Made by a program: the position numbers and the translations under genes. From Pseudoalteromonas shioyasakiensis (GTDB lineage: Bacteria > Pseudomonadota > Gammaproteobacteria > Enterobacterales > Alteromonadaceae): a stretch of 64,000 nucleotides of DNA. The notes under the pieces were generated by a model. The model saw nothing but the letters and a program-made list of their open reading frames with translations, was not told the origin of the DNA and did not search any database. Of this stretch, positions 19,864-29,538 are shown piece by piece. The DNA is taken from assembly GCA_013391845.1 (NCBI GenBank), contig CP058414.1, positions 1,013,501 through 1,077,500 of the forward strand, in the 5' to 3' direction. Each line of letters starts with the position of its first letter. Position 1 is the stretch's first letter.

Positions 19864-21789
19864 ATGCGCGTGTCATCATTTACTCGGCTATTGGCCGTTT
19901 TACTCACTCTCGCTAGTATTTTACTGGCAGCAACCCTGTTCTGGGCTAGTCAAACTTTACTCGGTTTAGAGCAGCAAGATAACGCTTATAATAAGCTTAA
20001 AAACACCATCATTATTGATTTAAAAAGTTACCTTGATGATTATTTAGAGCAAGGTGACAGCCAACACTTAAATAAAGCCTCAACGCTAATAAGCGATGTT
20101 AAAAAGCAGCATTTAACTGAGCTATCTAATGACTTGGCGGGCCAACTAAATAGCCAACTGACGGCGCTCGATAAAGACATTAATGGTAAGTATCGTGCTT
20201 TAGGTAAGCTATCGGGTAACGAAATGGCGCTGCTCGATAACTCGTTAAGGCAAATGGCAGGTTCGGCCTCATCGTTAATTGGCTATGCAAGCAAAGCCGA
20301 GCCGCAAACAGTGCTTGCACTTGAGTATTATCAACTTGCTGCTGACTACTACAGCGAAGTTACATCACTCGCTTTGTATACATACAAGTTAGTGCTTAAC
20401 TATGATCAAGACACTAAAAATAGCCTCAATCAAAGTGTTGAAAACCTAAATGACCTTGCTGCTAAAATCGATAGACTTGAAAACCTAGGTGTTATGAGCG
20501 AAGTGGATGAAGACGCTTTGTTTTTTGGTGAAGAAGCTGAAGACTTAGCCGGTGATATTAAAGCTGAACTAAGTAGCTGGCCTAAACGTTTCCCACGTGA
20601 TTTAGCATCCACTCTTGAGCAAGCTAAGCAACGTCAAACTGGCATGCAAGCACTTCGAGAACAGATTGAAGCCCTATCTGCGACGGTGCTTGGTGCTGAG
20701 CAACAGTTAAAAGATGAACAAAGTAATCTTAAGCAACAAGTGTTTATCGTGTTCTGTGTGGCCATTAGCATGCTGGTGGTTTTAGCGGGGGGTGTTTACT
20801 TTGTACAGCGTAACCAAGTGCTTAACCCATTGCGCCAATTACGTGATGGTTTTGCTTTCTTAATTGAAAGTAATGAGCTTAAAAACATCGAGAGTAAAAA
20901 CCCGAAAACCGAAATAGGTGAAATTGCCCATTACTTTAATCAACTGATTGAGCGTCAGCGTGGTGAGGCAGAAGAACGAGCACAAATGCTGAAGGTTATT
21001 AATGACTTTATGCTAGAGATGAGCGAGCACTTACATACCATTGCACAGCAAACGGATGCCAGCCATTCTCAGGTTGAACAAAACCAAGGTTTACTTTCTG
21101 ATATTCAACACATTGGTGAGCAGGTCAATAACATAAATGGTCAAGTTGCTGATAATGCTAAACAAACTTTTGGGGCGATGGAGCAAAGCTTAGGTTTTGC
21201 CGACAGCATGTTAACCGCAAGTTCTCGAACTGAAGAGCGCGTTGAACAAGGTCTTGATAGCTTAAAAGAGCTATTAAAAGGGGTTGATGATGTTGGCCAA
21301 GTCATAGAGGTGATCAAAAACATTGCTGAACAAACAAATCTATTGGCACTGAATGCAGCGATTGAGTCGGCTCGTGCCGGTGAACATGGTCGAGGTTTTG
21401 CGGTTGTAGCGGACGAAGTCCGAAAACTTGCCAGACAAACACAAGGTTCACTTGATGATATTAATAGTCAGCTAAACCGCTTAAGTGAAAATTCAACCAT
21501 GGTATCAGAGCAAATTAGTGCGTTGGCTAATGATGCCGAGCTGCAAACACAAAATGCCCAAGAGCTTAAACGTAACTCAGAAGGCGTAGCTGACAACGCG
21601 CAAGATGCCAATAAAGTAGCGTTTGATGCTATGGAGCTTGCTAAGCAGCAAAATGCTTTACTCGAAAACTTTAGCCAATCAATGCAAAGCATGAAGGGGC
21701 AAGTAAGCGAGTCGAACTCACTGGTTAGTGATATTCAGCTGCGCCTACAAGAGCAAATGCACACTATTAAATCCAGCTTAGGTTTATAA
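19864..21789 (+). CDS. Methyl-accepting chemotaxis protein
   Basis: The 641-residue transducer has a membrane segment at about 7-30, a periplasmic sensing region of mostly helical character at about 31-290, a second membrane segment near 292-314, a HAMP linker, and the cytoplasmic signalling helices. The signalling tip reads [20 protein letters not shown], followed by [19 protein letters not shown], the diagnostic hairpin. The ATG at 19864 is chosen over an in-frame TTG at 19849 because it begins the signal anchor. The ligand cannot be told from sequence. No che genes are adjacent, as is common for orphan receptors. Confidence 0.93.
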   Translation: MRVSSFTRLLAVLLTLASILLAATLFWASQTLLGLEQQDNAYNKLKNTIIIDLKSYLDDYLEQGDSQHLNKASTLISDVKKQHLTELSNDLAGQLNSQLTALDKDINGKYRALGKLSGNEMALLDNSLRQMAGSASSLIGYASKAEPQTVLALEYYQLAADYYSEVTSLALYTYKLVLNYDQDTKNSLNQSVENLNDLAAKIDRLENLGVMSEVDEDALFFGEEAEDLAGDIKAELSSWPKRFPRDLASTLEQAKQRQTGMQALREQIEALSATVLGAEQQLKDEQSNLKQQVFIVFCVAISMLVVLAGGVYFVQRNQVLNPLRQLRDGFAFLIESNELKNIESKNPKTEIGEIAHYFNQLIERQRGEAEERAQMLKVINDFMLEMSEHLHTIAQQTDASHSQVEQNQGLLSDIQHIGEQVNNINGQVADNAKQTFGAMEQSLGFADSMLTASSRTEERVEQGLDSLKELLKGVDDVGQVIEVIKNIAEQTNLLALNAAIESARAGEHGRGFAVVADEVRKLARQTQGSLDDINSQLNRLSENSTMVSEQISALANDAELQTQNAQELKRNSEGVADNAQDANKVAFDAMELAKQQNALLENFSQSMQSMKGQVSESNSLVSDIQLRLQEQMHTIKSSLGL

Positions 21790-21794
21790 CACTT

Positions 21795-21831
21795 AAAAGG
21801 GCGAACAATGTTTTGCATTGTTTCCCCTTAA
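21795..21831 (+). terminator. Possible terminator after the chemoreceptor
   Basis: An imperfect hairpin with arms AAGGGCGAACAATG and CATTGTTTCCCCTT lies directly after the stop. It lacks a strong T tract, so the terminator call is tentative. Confidence 0.5.
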
Positions 21832-21895
21832 ATCATGCGGTATTCAATTTTTTGGGTATATACTCTGTACTCTTATTTTCTTTCAAGGAATCACG

Positions 21896-22369
21896 ATGAT
21901 CGAACAAGGCCAAACTTTACCTGCAGCAACCCTTAGCGAATTAACTAGTGAAGGTATGCAAACCTTATCAACAGAGGCATTATTTGCAGATAAAAAAGTG
22001 GTGTTATTTGCCGTGCCTGGCGCATTTACACCAACCTGTTCTAATGCTCACTTACCAGAATTTATCACCTTAGCTGATAAAATTACTGCCAAAGGCGTTG
22101 ATGCAATTTACTGTGTATCGGTAAACGATGCATTTGTAATGAAAGCATGGGGTGAAGCGCACAATGCTGAGCACATTCGTATGTTGGCTGATGGTGATGC
22201 CAGCTTTACTAAAGCACTTGGTTTAGATAAAGATACGGCAAGTTTTGGTGGTGTGCGCTCAAAGCGTTACGCGATGATCGTTGAAAACCAAATAGTAACA
22301 GGGCTTTTTGTTGAACAAGATAAAGAGTTTGTTGTGAGCCGCGCTGAATCTGTGCTAGAAAAACTTTAA
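21896..22369 (+). CDS. Peroxiredoxin (Prx5-like)
   Basis: A thiol peroxidase of the Prx5 group that reduces hydroperoxides, usually with glutathione or glutaredoxin. The 157-residue product has the peroxidatic Cys48 in VPGAFTPTCSNAHLP and the conserved CVSVNDAFVMKAWG segment. The ATG at 21896 follows CAAGGAATCACG and gives the family's usual start MIEQGQTLPA; a longer in-frame opening from 21818 would add a non-conserved hydrophobic stretch. It may work with the glutathione reductase at 13929. Confidence 0.93.
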   Translation: MIEQGQTLPAATLSELTSEGMQTLSTEALFADKKVVLFAVPGAFTPTCSNAHLPEFITLADKITAKGVDAIYCVSVNDAFVMKAWGEAHNAEHIRMLADGDASFTKALGLDKDTASFGGVRSKRYAMIVENQIVTGLFVEQDKEFVVSRAESVLEKL

Positions 22370-22400
22370 TAGCAATTCGTGCTTAATTAAGTAAATACAA

Positions 22401-22427
22401 AAAAGCCGGACGTAAGTCCGGCTGAAA
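22401..22427 (-). terminator. Terminator between peroxiredoxin and subtilase genes
   Basis: An 8-bp stem AGCCGGAC / GTCCGGCT with a GTAA loop is followed on the minus strand by a T run, which would stop transcription of the subtilase gene. The purine-rich stretch on the other side also allows weak plus-strand use. Confidence 0.8.
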
Positions 22428-22457
22428 GTCCCAGGGGGGAACTGGGGAGATCAACTA

Positions 22458-24593
22458 TTAAGGTTGATACTGTGCATCCAATGTCACACCAGAGAAAGTC
22501 TTGTAAGCATTTAAGCTTAAGTGCCAAGTACCTGCTTGTGGGTTACTGAATGTACATGTTTCTGCGTTACCGTTTTTGTACGGACGACAGTCATAGCTTG
22601 ATGTCGTTGGTTGGCTACCAAACTTAACGAATAAGTCAGCATCACCCGAGCCACCAGAAGTCGTTACTGTGAAGCTTGCCATACCTGCTGGTACTTCTAA
22701 TGTGTAATGTTTCCACTGACCTGCACTTGCCGAGATATCAGTCACTGTGCCGCCACCTGCTTGTGGTGAACCTGAGCCTGAACCTCCGCCTGATACAGTT
22801 AAATCACCCACTAAGCTAACACCTGAGTAGGCAGAATAACCATTCAGCATTACATGGTAAGTACCTGCTGTTGGGTTATCGATAGAACATACTTCATTGT
22901 TACCGCCTTTGTATGGACGACAATCATAGGTTGACGTTGTTGGTGCGCTACCTGCACGAACGTAAAGGTCAGCATCACCTGTACCGCCACTCATAGTGAA
23001 AGTTACGTTAGTAGCTCCACTAGGTACTTCCATTGTGTAGAAAGTTTGGCTGCTAGCAGAGCCACTTAAACCTGTTAGTGCTTGACCATCTTCTAACACA
23101 TTCCCCGTTGGTGGTGGCGGAGTTGTACCTGATGCCGCTGCAACTGCTGCTGCCGCATCCACAATACCTGTCCCACAGCTAGTACATGTTGCTGGGAAAG
23201 AACGGGTTGTTGATTTTAAAATGTTTTCGATTTCATCAGGCGTTGCTGAAGGTTTAGCTTGCTTGATTAGCGCAGCGACACCCGCAACATGTGGTGCTGC
23301 CATCGATGTACCTTGCGAGTAGTGATATGAATCGCTGCTTGGGCCTGTTGAGCCTGAGTTGTGAGTTGATAACACACCTTCAGAATCATTAGCAAAGCTT
23401 TGCGCGCCACCCGGTGCTGCAACATCAATGTTGCTACCGTAGTTTGAGTAGTATGCACGACCACCGTTACGACCTACTGATGCAACGTTTACTACGCCAT
23501 TACAGTTACCTGGGTTGTAGTTTGCAGAGTTATCGTTGTCATTACCTGCTGCGATAACGACTACAGTGCCGTTGTTACGGGCTTGGTTAATTGCATTTTG
23601 TGTTGTAGAGCTACATGAGCCGCTACCGCCTAAACTCATGTTAATAACATCAGCAGGGTTAGCATTTGCTGGTACACCAGAAACTGAACCACCTGAAGCC
23701 CAGATAATACCGTCAGCGATATCAGATGTTAAACCACCACATTTACCAAGTACACGAACAGGAACTACTTTCGCATCGTAAGCAACACCTGCAACACCTT
23801 CACCGTTGTTAGTAACAGCTGCAACTGTACCGGCAACGTGCGTACCGTGCCAGCTAGAGTCTTGAGCACCGTGTGTGTAACCACACTCGTTAGCACTGAT
23901 TGCATCACCTGGATCGCGAGCATCGCTATCACGACCGCCCCCATCGTTTGCTACAGACACGTTAGAGATCATGTCATAGCCCTGAAGGATGTTTGCGTTT
24001 AGATCAATATGAGGACGGTAACCTGTATCAAGTACCGCAACTACCACACCGCTACCTGTTGCTGTATCCCAAGCTGTAGGAAGGTTTAAACCACCTGCTT
24101 GCTCGTAGTAGTGCCATTGGTCGTCATAACGAGGGTCGTTAGGCGTTGCAAATGGCTTTAACATTTGGTCAATTTCGATGTATTCAACATTACCTGTTGC
24201 AAGCACCTCTTGCATGAACTCTTGTGCTTCTTGAGCAGAAAGTTTTTTATCAGCACGCATTACGTGGTGATTATTCATCGCCATTGCACGAACATATTGT
24301 GCTTTTACTTTACCTTTCTTACTGGTGAAGTTTTTAACAAAGCCTTTTGCTTTTTTGTTCATCATAGTTGGCGATTGTTCTGCTGCCGACATAGTCATCA
24401 TTTCATCATTGTTATTTTTATATTTGATGATGAATTGCGTACCAAAGCCTTCTTGACCTTGTAATTTTGCTGCAGTTTCCTGCATAGATGGCGACATAAG
24501 TTGGTTTGGAGTAGCCATTGCTGCTGTTGTCCCAAACAACGCAGTCAAGCTCAGTGCAATTGCGCACTTCTTCAAGTTGTTGTTAGTTGTCAT
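22458..24593 (-). CDS. Secreted subtilisin-family serine protease with two PPC domains
   Basis: An extracellular S8 protease of 711 residues. A signal peptide spans about residues 1-27 (ending TTAAMA), and an I9-type propeptide follows to about 150. The catalytic triad is visible: Asp in VVAVLDTGYRPH, His in SSWHGTHVAGTVAA and Ser in SQGTSMAAPHVAGVAAL. Two bacterial pre-peptidase C-terminal domains follow, each with GDADL(Y/F)V and YDCRPYK motifs; these are usually removed after secretion. Such enzymes are typical of marine Pseudoalteromonas degrading external protein. It is monocistronic with a long AT-rich upstream region. Confidence 0.95.
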   Translation of the reverse strand: MTTNNNLKKCAIALSLTALFGTTAAMATPNQLMSPSMQETAAKLQGQEGFGTQFIIKYKNNNDEMMTMSAAEQSPTMMNKKAKGFVKNFTSKKGKVKAQYVRAMAMNNHHVMRADKKLSAQEAQEFMQEVLATGNVEYIEIDQMLKPFATPNDPRYDDQWHYYEQAGGLNLPTAWDTATGSGVVVAVLDTGYRPHIDLNANILQGYDMISNVSVANDGGGRDSDARDPGDAISANECGYTHGAQDSSWHGTHVAGTVAAVTNNGEGVAGVAYDAKVVPVRVLGKCGGLTSDIADGIIWASGGSVSGVPANANPADVINMSLGGSGSCSSTTQNAINQARNNGTVVVIAAGNDNDNSANYNPGNCNGVVNVASVGRNGGRAYYSNYGSNIDVAAPGGAQSFANDSEGVLSTHNSGSTGPSSDSYHYSQGTSMAAPHVAGVAALIKQAKPSATPDEIENILKSTTRSFPATCTSCGTGIVDAAAAVAAASGTTPPPPTGNVLEDGQALTGLSGSASSQTFYTMEVPSGATNVTFTMSGGTGDADLYVRAGSAPTTSTYDCRPYKGGNNEVCSIDNPTAGTYHVMLNGYSAYSGVSLVGDLTVSGGGSGSGSPQAGGGTVTDISASAGQWKHYTLEVPAGMASFTVTTSGGSGDADLFVKFGSQPTTSSYDCRPYKNGNAETCTFSNPQAGTWHLSLNAYKTFSGVTLDAQYQP

Positions 24594-24916
24594 AATGATC
24601 CCTAGATTGTTATGTAAATCTTCACGGTATTTTTCGCGAAGGGGGACAAAGGTAAAATAAATGTAAATTTAGTTAAAATATCGTTTTATTATGGTTGTCT
24701 CTATTTTGGTTATAACCGAATGTATAGACGTCTAAATCAGTCTTTTTATGGTGTTTTTTAATACTTTTCTCATAATAAAGTTATAAATTTTTAGTTTTGA
24801 GTTTTTACTTTATTTCGTTTTTTGGTTTTATCTTTTTTGTAAAAACACCGTACTGTTAACACTGCAGCGAAAATAACTTGTTATAATCAGCTAAATTTTT
24901 TTAGTGAGTATGAGTA
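24594..24916. other. 323-bp AT-rich divergent intergenic region
   Basis: This region separates the subtilase gene from the flavoprotein gene, so promoters for both should lie here. I see a near-palindrome TTGGTTATAACCGAA at 24706-24720 that could be an operator for the protease, and a TATAAT at 24882-24887. I see no RNA gene or small coding frame. Confidence 0.5.
24856..24887 (+). promoter_or_regulatory. Candidate promoter for the HI0933-type gene
   Basis: A consensus TATAAT at 24882-24887 lies 30 bases before the ATG. The best upstream hexamer, TTAACA at 24856-24861, is 20 bp away, longer than ideal. Confidence 0.4.
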
Positions 24917-26101
24917 ATGACCCAAGTAGACGTAATTGTGATTGGCGCCGGTGCCGCAGGTTTGATGTGTGCTGCACAAGCAGGCTACCGTGGTCGCAAT
25001 GTTACTGTGCTTGATATGGGCAAAAAGCCGGGCCGTAAAATATTAATCAGCGGCGGTGGTCGTTGTAACTTCACCAATGAAAACGCAAGCCCAGACAATT
25101 ACTTGTGTGGCAATCCTCACTTTGTAAAATCGTGTTTAAGCCGTTATACCCAACATGACTTTATTGAGCTGGTGGACCGTCACGGTTTGGCTTATCACCA
25201 TAAAACGCTGGGCCAGTTATTCTGCGATAACAGCGCACAAGATATCGTCGATATTCTTTTAACTGAGTGCGAGTGGGCGGGAGTTAACATAGCGCTGCGT
25301 AACGAAGTACTCAGTGTGACCAAAACAGATGCTGGTTATGAAGTTATTACCGAGCAAGACAGCTATCAATGCGAGTCGTTAGTTGTTGCATCCGGTGGGT
25401 TAACCATGCCTAAGCTCGGTGCAACACCAATTGGTTATAAAATTGCAGATCAATTTGGTTTAACAGTGTTACCAACCATGGCGGCATTAGTGCCATTTAC
25501 TTTGCACCAGCACGATAAAGATCGCTTTGAAGGTTTATCGGGGATCAGTATTCCTTGTCTGGTTAGCAGTGAAGATGGCACCCAGTTCAAAGAGAACATC
25601 CTGTTTACTCACCGTGGCCTTTCGGGCCCAGCGATTTTGCAAATCAGCTCTTTTTGGCGTGCAGGGCAAACTGTGTACATCAACTTGTTACCCGAGCTCG
25701 ATTTAAAACAGCAGCTTGAGCAGTGGCGTCAAAGCCAAGGGCAAAAGTCACTAAAAAATACTCTTGCGACAATTTTACCAAAGCGTTTTGTTGAAATGCT
25801 GCACGACACCAAGGCTATTCCAGATTGCAATGTAAACCAGCTAAGCCATGCGCAAATCGACGCGTTACATGACTACGTTCATAATTGGCAAATTAAACCC
25901 AACGGCACAGAGGGTTACAGAACCGCCGAAGTCACGCTTGGCGGTGTAGACACCGACGAGTTAAGCTCAAAAACCTTCGAAGCGAAAAAGTCACAGGGCC
26001 TTTATTTCATCGGCGAAGTAACCGATGTCACCGGCTGGTTAGGCGGCTACAACTTCCAATATGCTTGGAGCTGCGGCTTTGCAGCAGGGCAGTATTGTTG
26101 A
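24917..26101 (+). CDS. HI0933-family (YhiN-like) FAD-dependent oxidoreductase
   Basis: The 394-residue product is a flavoprotein of the HI0933/YhiN family. It has the dinucleotide-binding VIVIGAGAAGLMCAAQAG at the N terminus, KKPGRKILISGGGRCNFTN near 35, and the C-terminal FIGEVTDVTGWLGGYNFQY, where FAD contacts are expected. The physiological reaction of this family is not established. It stands alone: a divergent protease lies upstream and a repeat-rich spacer lies downstream. Confidence 0.9.
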   Translation: MTQVDVIVIGAGAAGLMCAAQAGYRGRNVTVLDMGKKPGRKILISGGGRCNFTNENASPDNYLCGNPHFVKSCLSRYTQHDFIELVDRHGLAYHHKTLGQLFCDNSAQDIVDILLTECEWAGVNIALRNEVLSVTKTDAGYEVITEQDSYQCESLVVASGGLTMPKLGATPIGYKIADQFGLTVLPTMAALVPFTLHQHDKDRFEGLSGISIPCLVSSEDGTQFKENILFTHRGLSGPAILQISSFWRAGQTVYINLLPELDLKQQLEQWRQSQGQKSLKNTLATILPKRFVEMLHDTKAIPDCNVNQLSHAQIDALHDYVHNWQIKPNGTEGYRTAEVTLGGVDTDELSSKTFEAKKSQGLYFIGEVTDVTGWLGGYNFQYAWSCGFAAGQYC

Positions 26102-26109
26102 GCTAAGTT

Positions 26110-26200
26110 ACTAGCTGCTAGTTGCTAGGGGAAAGACATTACTGGCTAGGAGCCAGGAGCCAGGAGCTAGGCTCTAGGAACTAGGTGCTAGGTTAGCACT
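26110..26200. repeat. CTAGG-type low-complexity repeat
   Basis: About 90 bases made of degenerate words such as CTAGGAGC, CAGGAGC, CTAGGAACTAGG and TGCTAGG, directly after the flavoprotein gene. It has no coding potential. The words resemble a decayed minisatellite. Confidence 0.7.
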
Positions 26201-26352
26201 TGTTTGGAGGTCAGGCTTTAGCGTTTTTTTATAACGCCATATGACGGCCTTAATAATTTAGCTTACAGCTCCTCCCATACAGCCAAGTTCCGATTTATGG
26301 TCTATTATTTCATTTTGCTGAGTAGTAATAATGTATTGGACTCGAGTTGCCC

Positions 26353-27618
26353 ATGAAGCTTAACGACGCACAGATGTTTATTAACCCTGTTTATCGGTTA
26401 ATAGAAATTACACCTATCCCCGTTACTGTTTCTTCGCCTAGCGGTAAACTTGAATATGCAAACCCGGCACTAAAACAATTATTAGGTTATGAAGGCGATG
26501 AAGTGTACGCAGATGATGTTGTTATAACTCATGCTGATGACAGGGAGTTAAATAAAACTATTCGTGCCAAGCTTAATCAGTTCCCTGAGCAGCCATTACA
26601 AATCGAAAAGCGTTACAAGCATAAGCTTGGGCATTCTATTTATTGCCAGCTGAACATTGTCGCAGAGGTAGATAATGACGGTAATGTCGTTCGTTATATT
26701 TCACAGATAATTGATTTAACAACGGTCAATAAAGAGGCGGCAGCAGATATTCTACTGACATATTTGGTTGATAAATCAAATGATGCCATGTTTATTGCAG
26801 ACCCTCAGTTTGGTCAAATTCTTAACTGTAATCAATTAGCTTACAAGTGCTTAGGTTATGAAAAAGAAGAGCTACTAAAACTGACTGTGCCAGATATTAA
26901 CCCAGACTATGATACGAATAGCAAATGGCTGGATAGGGTAGCGCGAATAAAAGCCCAAGAAACCACTATTTTTGAGTCGTGCTTAAAACATAAAGATGGT
27001 CATACTTTTCCAACTGAAGTGAGTGTTTGTTATATCGACCATCAAGGAAAAAGTTATCTTCTTGCGATTGTGCGTGACATTTCAGCTCGAAAAAATAAAG
27101 AACAGGCGTTGATTGAGCTTGCTAACCTTGACCCGCTTACCCAATTACCGAACCGTCGTTATCTAGAGCAATTATTGAATGATGTATTTAGTGAAAATGG
27201 TGATGTGGCTGAGGGAATGGGCTTTATTTATATCGATTTGGATGAGTTTAAACAAATCAACGATCAATATGGTCATGCAATAGGTGATGAAGTTTTAGTA
27301 TGGGTTGCAAAGCAACTTCAAGCCGCCGTTAGAAGTACCGACTATGTAGTAAGAATGGGCGGCGATGAGTTTTTAGTGACTATATCAGGAGTAACTAATA
27401 CGATGATTTTGAATCGCTTAGCGCATAAAATTGCGGCTCAGTTTACAAAACCATTTAGTTCTAAAGGTATATCAATTGAGGTTACAGCGAGTATAGGTGT
27501 GACAGCGCATTTTCTAGGAGATGGTGTGTACGCAGCGAATCAGTTAATTGAAGAAGCCGATGCGGCTATGTACCAAGCTAAAAAGCAACCTGGAACAACC
27601 ATTATTCACTTTAGCTAA
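26353..27618 (+). CDS. PAS-PAS-GGDEF diguanylate cyclase
   Basis: A predicted soluble 421-residue enzyme making cyclic di-GMP. Two PAS domains (about 15-120 and 135-245, each ending in a PAC-like stretch, for example YLLAIVRDISARKNKEQAL) precede a GGDEF domain from about 250. The active-site loop is intact (RMGGDEFLVTIS), with LDPLTQLPNRRYLEQLL and IDLDEFKQINDQYGHAIGD as further conserved motifs. No EAL domain follows. The ATG at 26353 is favoured over a TTG two codons earlier. No membrane segment is seen, so the signal is probably cytoplasmic. Confidence 0.93.
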   Translation: MKLNDAQMFINPVYRLIEITPIPVTVSSPSGKLEYANPALKQLLGYEGDEVYADDVVITHADDRELNKTIRAKLNQFPEQPLQIEKRYKHKLGHSIYCQLNIVAEVDNDGNVVRYISQIIDLTTVNKEAAADILLTYLVDKSNDAMFIADPQFGQILNCNQLAYKCLGYEKEELLKLTVPDINPDYDTNSKWLDRVARIKAQETTIFESCLKHKDGHTFPTEVSVCYIDHQGKSYLLAIVRDISARKNKEQALIELANLDPLTQLPNRRYLEQLLNDVFSENGDVAEGMGFIYIDLDEFKQINDQYGHAIGDEVLVWVAKQLQAAVRSTDYVVRMGGDEFLVTISGVTNTMILNRLAHKIAAQFTKPFSSKGISIEVTASIGVTAHFLGDGVYAANQLIEEADAAMYQAKKQPGTTIIHFS

Positions 27619-27641
27619 TCGTTTTAAAGCCTTAAGTTACT

Positions 27642-27697
27642 TTGAAACTTGAAACTTGAAACTTGAAACTTGAAACTTGAAACTTGAAACTTGAAAC
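27642..27697. repeat. Eight perfect tandem copies of TTGAAAC
   Basis: A 56-base array of a 7-bp unit between the ends of two convergent diguanylate cyclase genes. All eight copies are identical. It ends 10 bases before the stop codon of the minus-strand gene. Perfect short tandem repeats like this often vary in copy number between strains. Confidence 0.97.
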
Positions 27698-27706
27698 TTT
27701 TCCCGT

Positions 27707-29404
27707 CTAAGCAGCCACTTCAACACAATTACGGCCGTTACTTTTCGCTTTATACAATGCTTTGTCGGCAACGGTGAGGGTTTCTTTCACGGTTGTTGAA
27801 GAGTGAGCTACGCTGTGTATACCAATACTCACGGTAAACTGCACGGTTTGCACTTCATCAATAGTGATGTAGGTTTCTTGCGCCTTTTGGCGAATTCGCT
27901 CGGCAACTAGCTTTGCATCAAGTAGGTTACAATTGAGTAGTAACACAAACTCTTCGCCGCCGTAACGGCAGGCTATATCAGCAAGGCCTTGTTCTGAGGT
28001 GAGTATGTTGGCAAATGCGATAATAACTTTATCGCCAACATCGTGGCCGTATGTGTCGTTAATGTTTTTGAAGTGGTCGAGATCAGCAATTAGGAGGGTA
28101 AACTCTTGCTGATTGGTTGCCATCGCGGCAATCAGTTCTTCACTTTTTCTGTCAAAGTAACGGCGATTATACAGGCCTGTCATAGGGTCTGTATCGACCA
28201 AGCGGTTGAGCTCAGTTTGCTGTGCTTTAATTTTTTCGAGGCTCTTAATTCGATAGGAAAGAATAAACGCCATCATTAACGCTTCGAGCAAAATACCTAT
28301 GCCAACACCGTGGCTATTAATCACGTTTGCGTCGCTGATCCCTTTGTAATAAAGCACCGCCAGCATATTGAAAATAACGAACATAGAGTGGCCGAGCAAA
28401 AAGTATTTTGCCAGCGCGTTACCTTTGCGCCACAGCGAAATAGATACTCCAAATGTCACAGTCATCATTAATGCAGCCAAGCTGCTGGCAGGTTTTAATG
28501 CACCTACAATATCGAACAAGCTATAAACAAAGTCCGCAACGAGTAAGAACAAAATAATCGAAAGTGCAATATGCTCTTTAGGGTAGAGCTTTTTGGTTTC
28601 GAAAATAAGCATTACAAAGATCACTAAAAAGCTTGGCATACTTAGCAAGTTAGAATTGAGTTGTAATAGTTCGGCACTAAAAATACCGAAAAAGTTAGCG
28701 GCAACACCATAAGATAGCGCCACCCAAACTGTGCCAGAAATAAGGTAAAGGGCGTAAACGATGTTCTCGATTTTACGTGCCGATAAATACAAGAAAAAGT
28801 TATAAATCATCAGTGCTAACATCATCCCAACAAGTAGAGCAATATAATTACCATTCCCTACAAGAGCACGTTTTGAGTGCTCTTCATCAAAAATAGCGAG
28901 TGCAAACCATTGATGAGAAAAGGTCACGCTTTTTATGTAAATTGTTTTTTGCTGATTGGGTGCAATATAAAACGAAAATACGGCACTACCACCAAACATG
29001 TTGGTTTTAGGTCCTGCTTTATCAAGCTGAATGACCGATTGGTTTATCAGTTGCCCTGCTTGCGTTTCGTAAAAGCTCACTTCTTCTAAGTGATAGGCAT
29101 CTGGGTTATGTACAAATAAGCGCAGGGTGTCGCTGTAGGTATTTTTTATAACTATTTTTGACCATGTTGTTTTGGCATTCGTGCCTAAAGTGAGCTTGTT
29201 TTGACTGTTTATAAAACTTTGCAGCTGAACTTGTGAAAGAGGCATAGTGCCAGAGCCATCAATAAAATAGCTCATATCAAATTGGGTGAGGTCAATGCTA
29301 CGTTGGTTAATATTAACAATAGGGGAGTTATCGGCGCGGCTTTGATTAGCCAAAGTTAGGCATATTGAGTAGATAACAAAAAGCAGTATAAAGCGCGTAA
29401 TCAT
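27707..29404 (-). CDS. 7TMR-DISM sensor diguanylate cyclase
   Basis: A 565-residue membrane receptor. A signal segment at about 1-24 is followed by a periplasmic 7TMR-DISMED2-like beta domain (about 30-175), about seven membrane segments (185-385), a short coiled coil and a C-terminal GGDEF domain. The cyclase signature is CRYGGEEFVLLL near residue 483, with DPMTGLYNRRYF and IADLDHFKNINDTYGHDVGD also present, so activity is expected. The outer domain of this receptor class is thought to bind carbohydrates or related ligands; the actual ligand is unknown. It is convergent with the PAS-GGDEF gene. Confidence 0.92.
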   Translation of the reverse strand: MITRFILLFVIYSICLTLANQSRADNSPIVNINQRSIDLTQFDMSYFIDGSGTMPLSQVQLQSFINSQNKLTLGTNAKTTWSKIVIKNTYSDTLRLFVHNPDAYHLEEVSFYETQAGQLINQSVIQLDKAGPKTNMFGGSAVFSFYIAPNQQKTIYIKSVTFSHQWFALAIFDEEHSKRALVGNGNYIALLVGMMLALMIYNFFLYLSARKIENIVYALYLISGTVWVALSYGVAANFFGIFSAELLQLNSNLLSMPSFLVIFVMLIFETKKLYPKEHIALSIILFLLVADFVYSLFDIVGALKPASSLAALMMTVTFGVSISLWRKGNALAKYFLLGHSMFVIFNMLAVLYYKGISDANVINSHGVGIGILLEALMMAFILSYRIKSLEKIKAQQTELNRLVDTDPMTGLYNRRYFDRKSEELIAAMATNQQEFTLLIADLDHFKNINDTYGHDVGDKVIIAFANILTSEQGLADIACRYGGEEFVLLLNCNLLDAKLVAERIRQKAQETYITIDEVQTVQFTVSIGIHSVAHSSTTVKETLTVADKALYKAKSNGRNCVEVAA

Positions 29405-29494
29405 CCCTGGTGCCTGTATCCAAATAAAAATAGTAATAAAGTTTTATTTTTAACGTAAACTGCTGGCTTGTCGAGTAAATTATTAACGAAAAAT

Positions 29495-29522
29495 AAAAAA
29501 GCCGCTAACTTAGCGGCTTTGT
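29495..29522 (-). terminator. Terminator after katG
   Basis: Stem AAAGCCGCTAA / TTAGCGGCTTT, followed on the minus strand by a T run. It ends the catalase-peroxidase gene. Confidence 0.87.
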
Positions 29523-29538
29523 TGGTTGCGAAAATATA

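Noticed and set aside
21818-21895. N-terminal extension of the peroxiredoxin
   Set aside because: The added residues are not conserved in Prx5, and AAGGA precedes the ATG at 21896.
23536-24464. Plus-strand frames inside the subtilase gene
   Set aside because: They are antisense to a well-supported protease and show no family signature.
24706-24720. Near-palindrome TTGGTTATAACCGAA as a defined operator
   Set aside because: A 15-base imperfect palindrome in AT-rich DNA is too weak to name a regulator; it is noted only within the intergenic entry.
27642-27697. CRISPR-like array
   Set aside because: Units are 7 bp and contiguous with no spacers; this is a simple tandem repeat.
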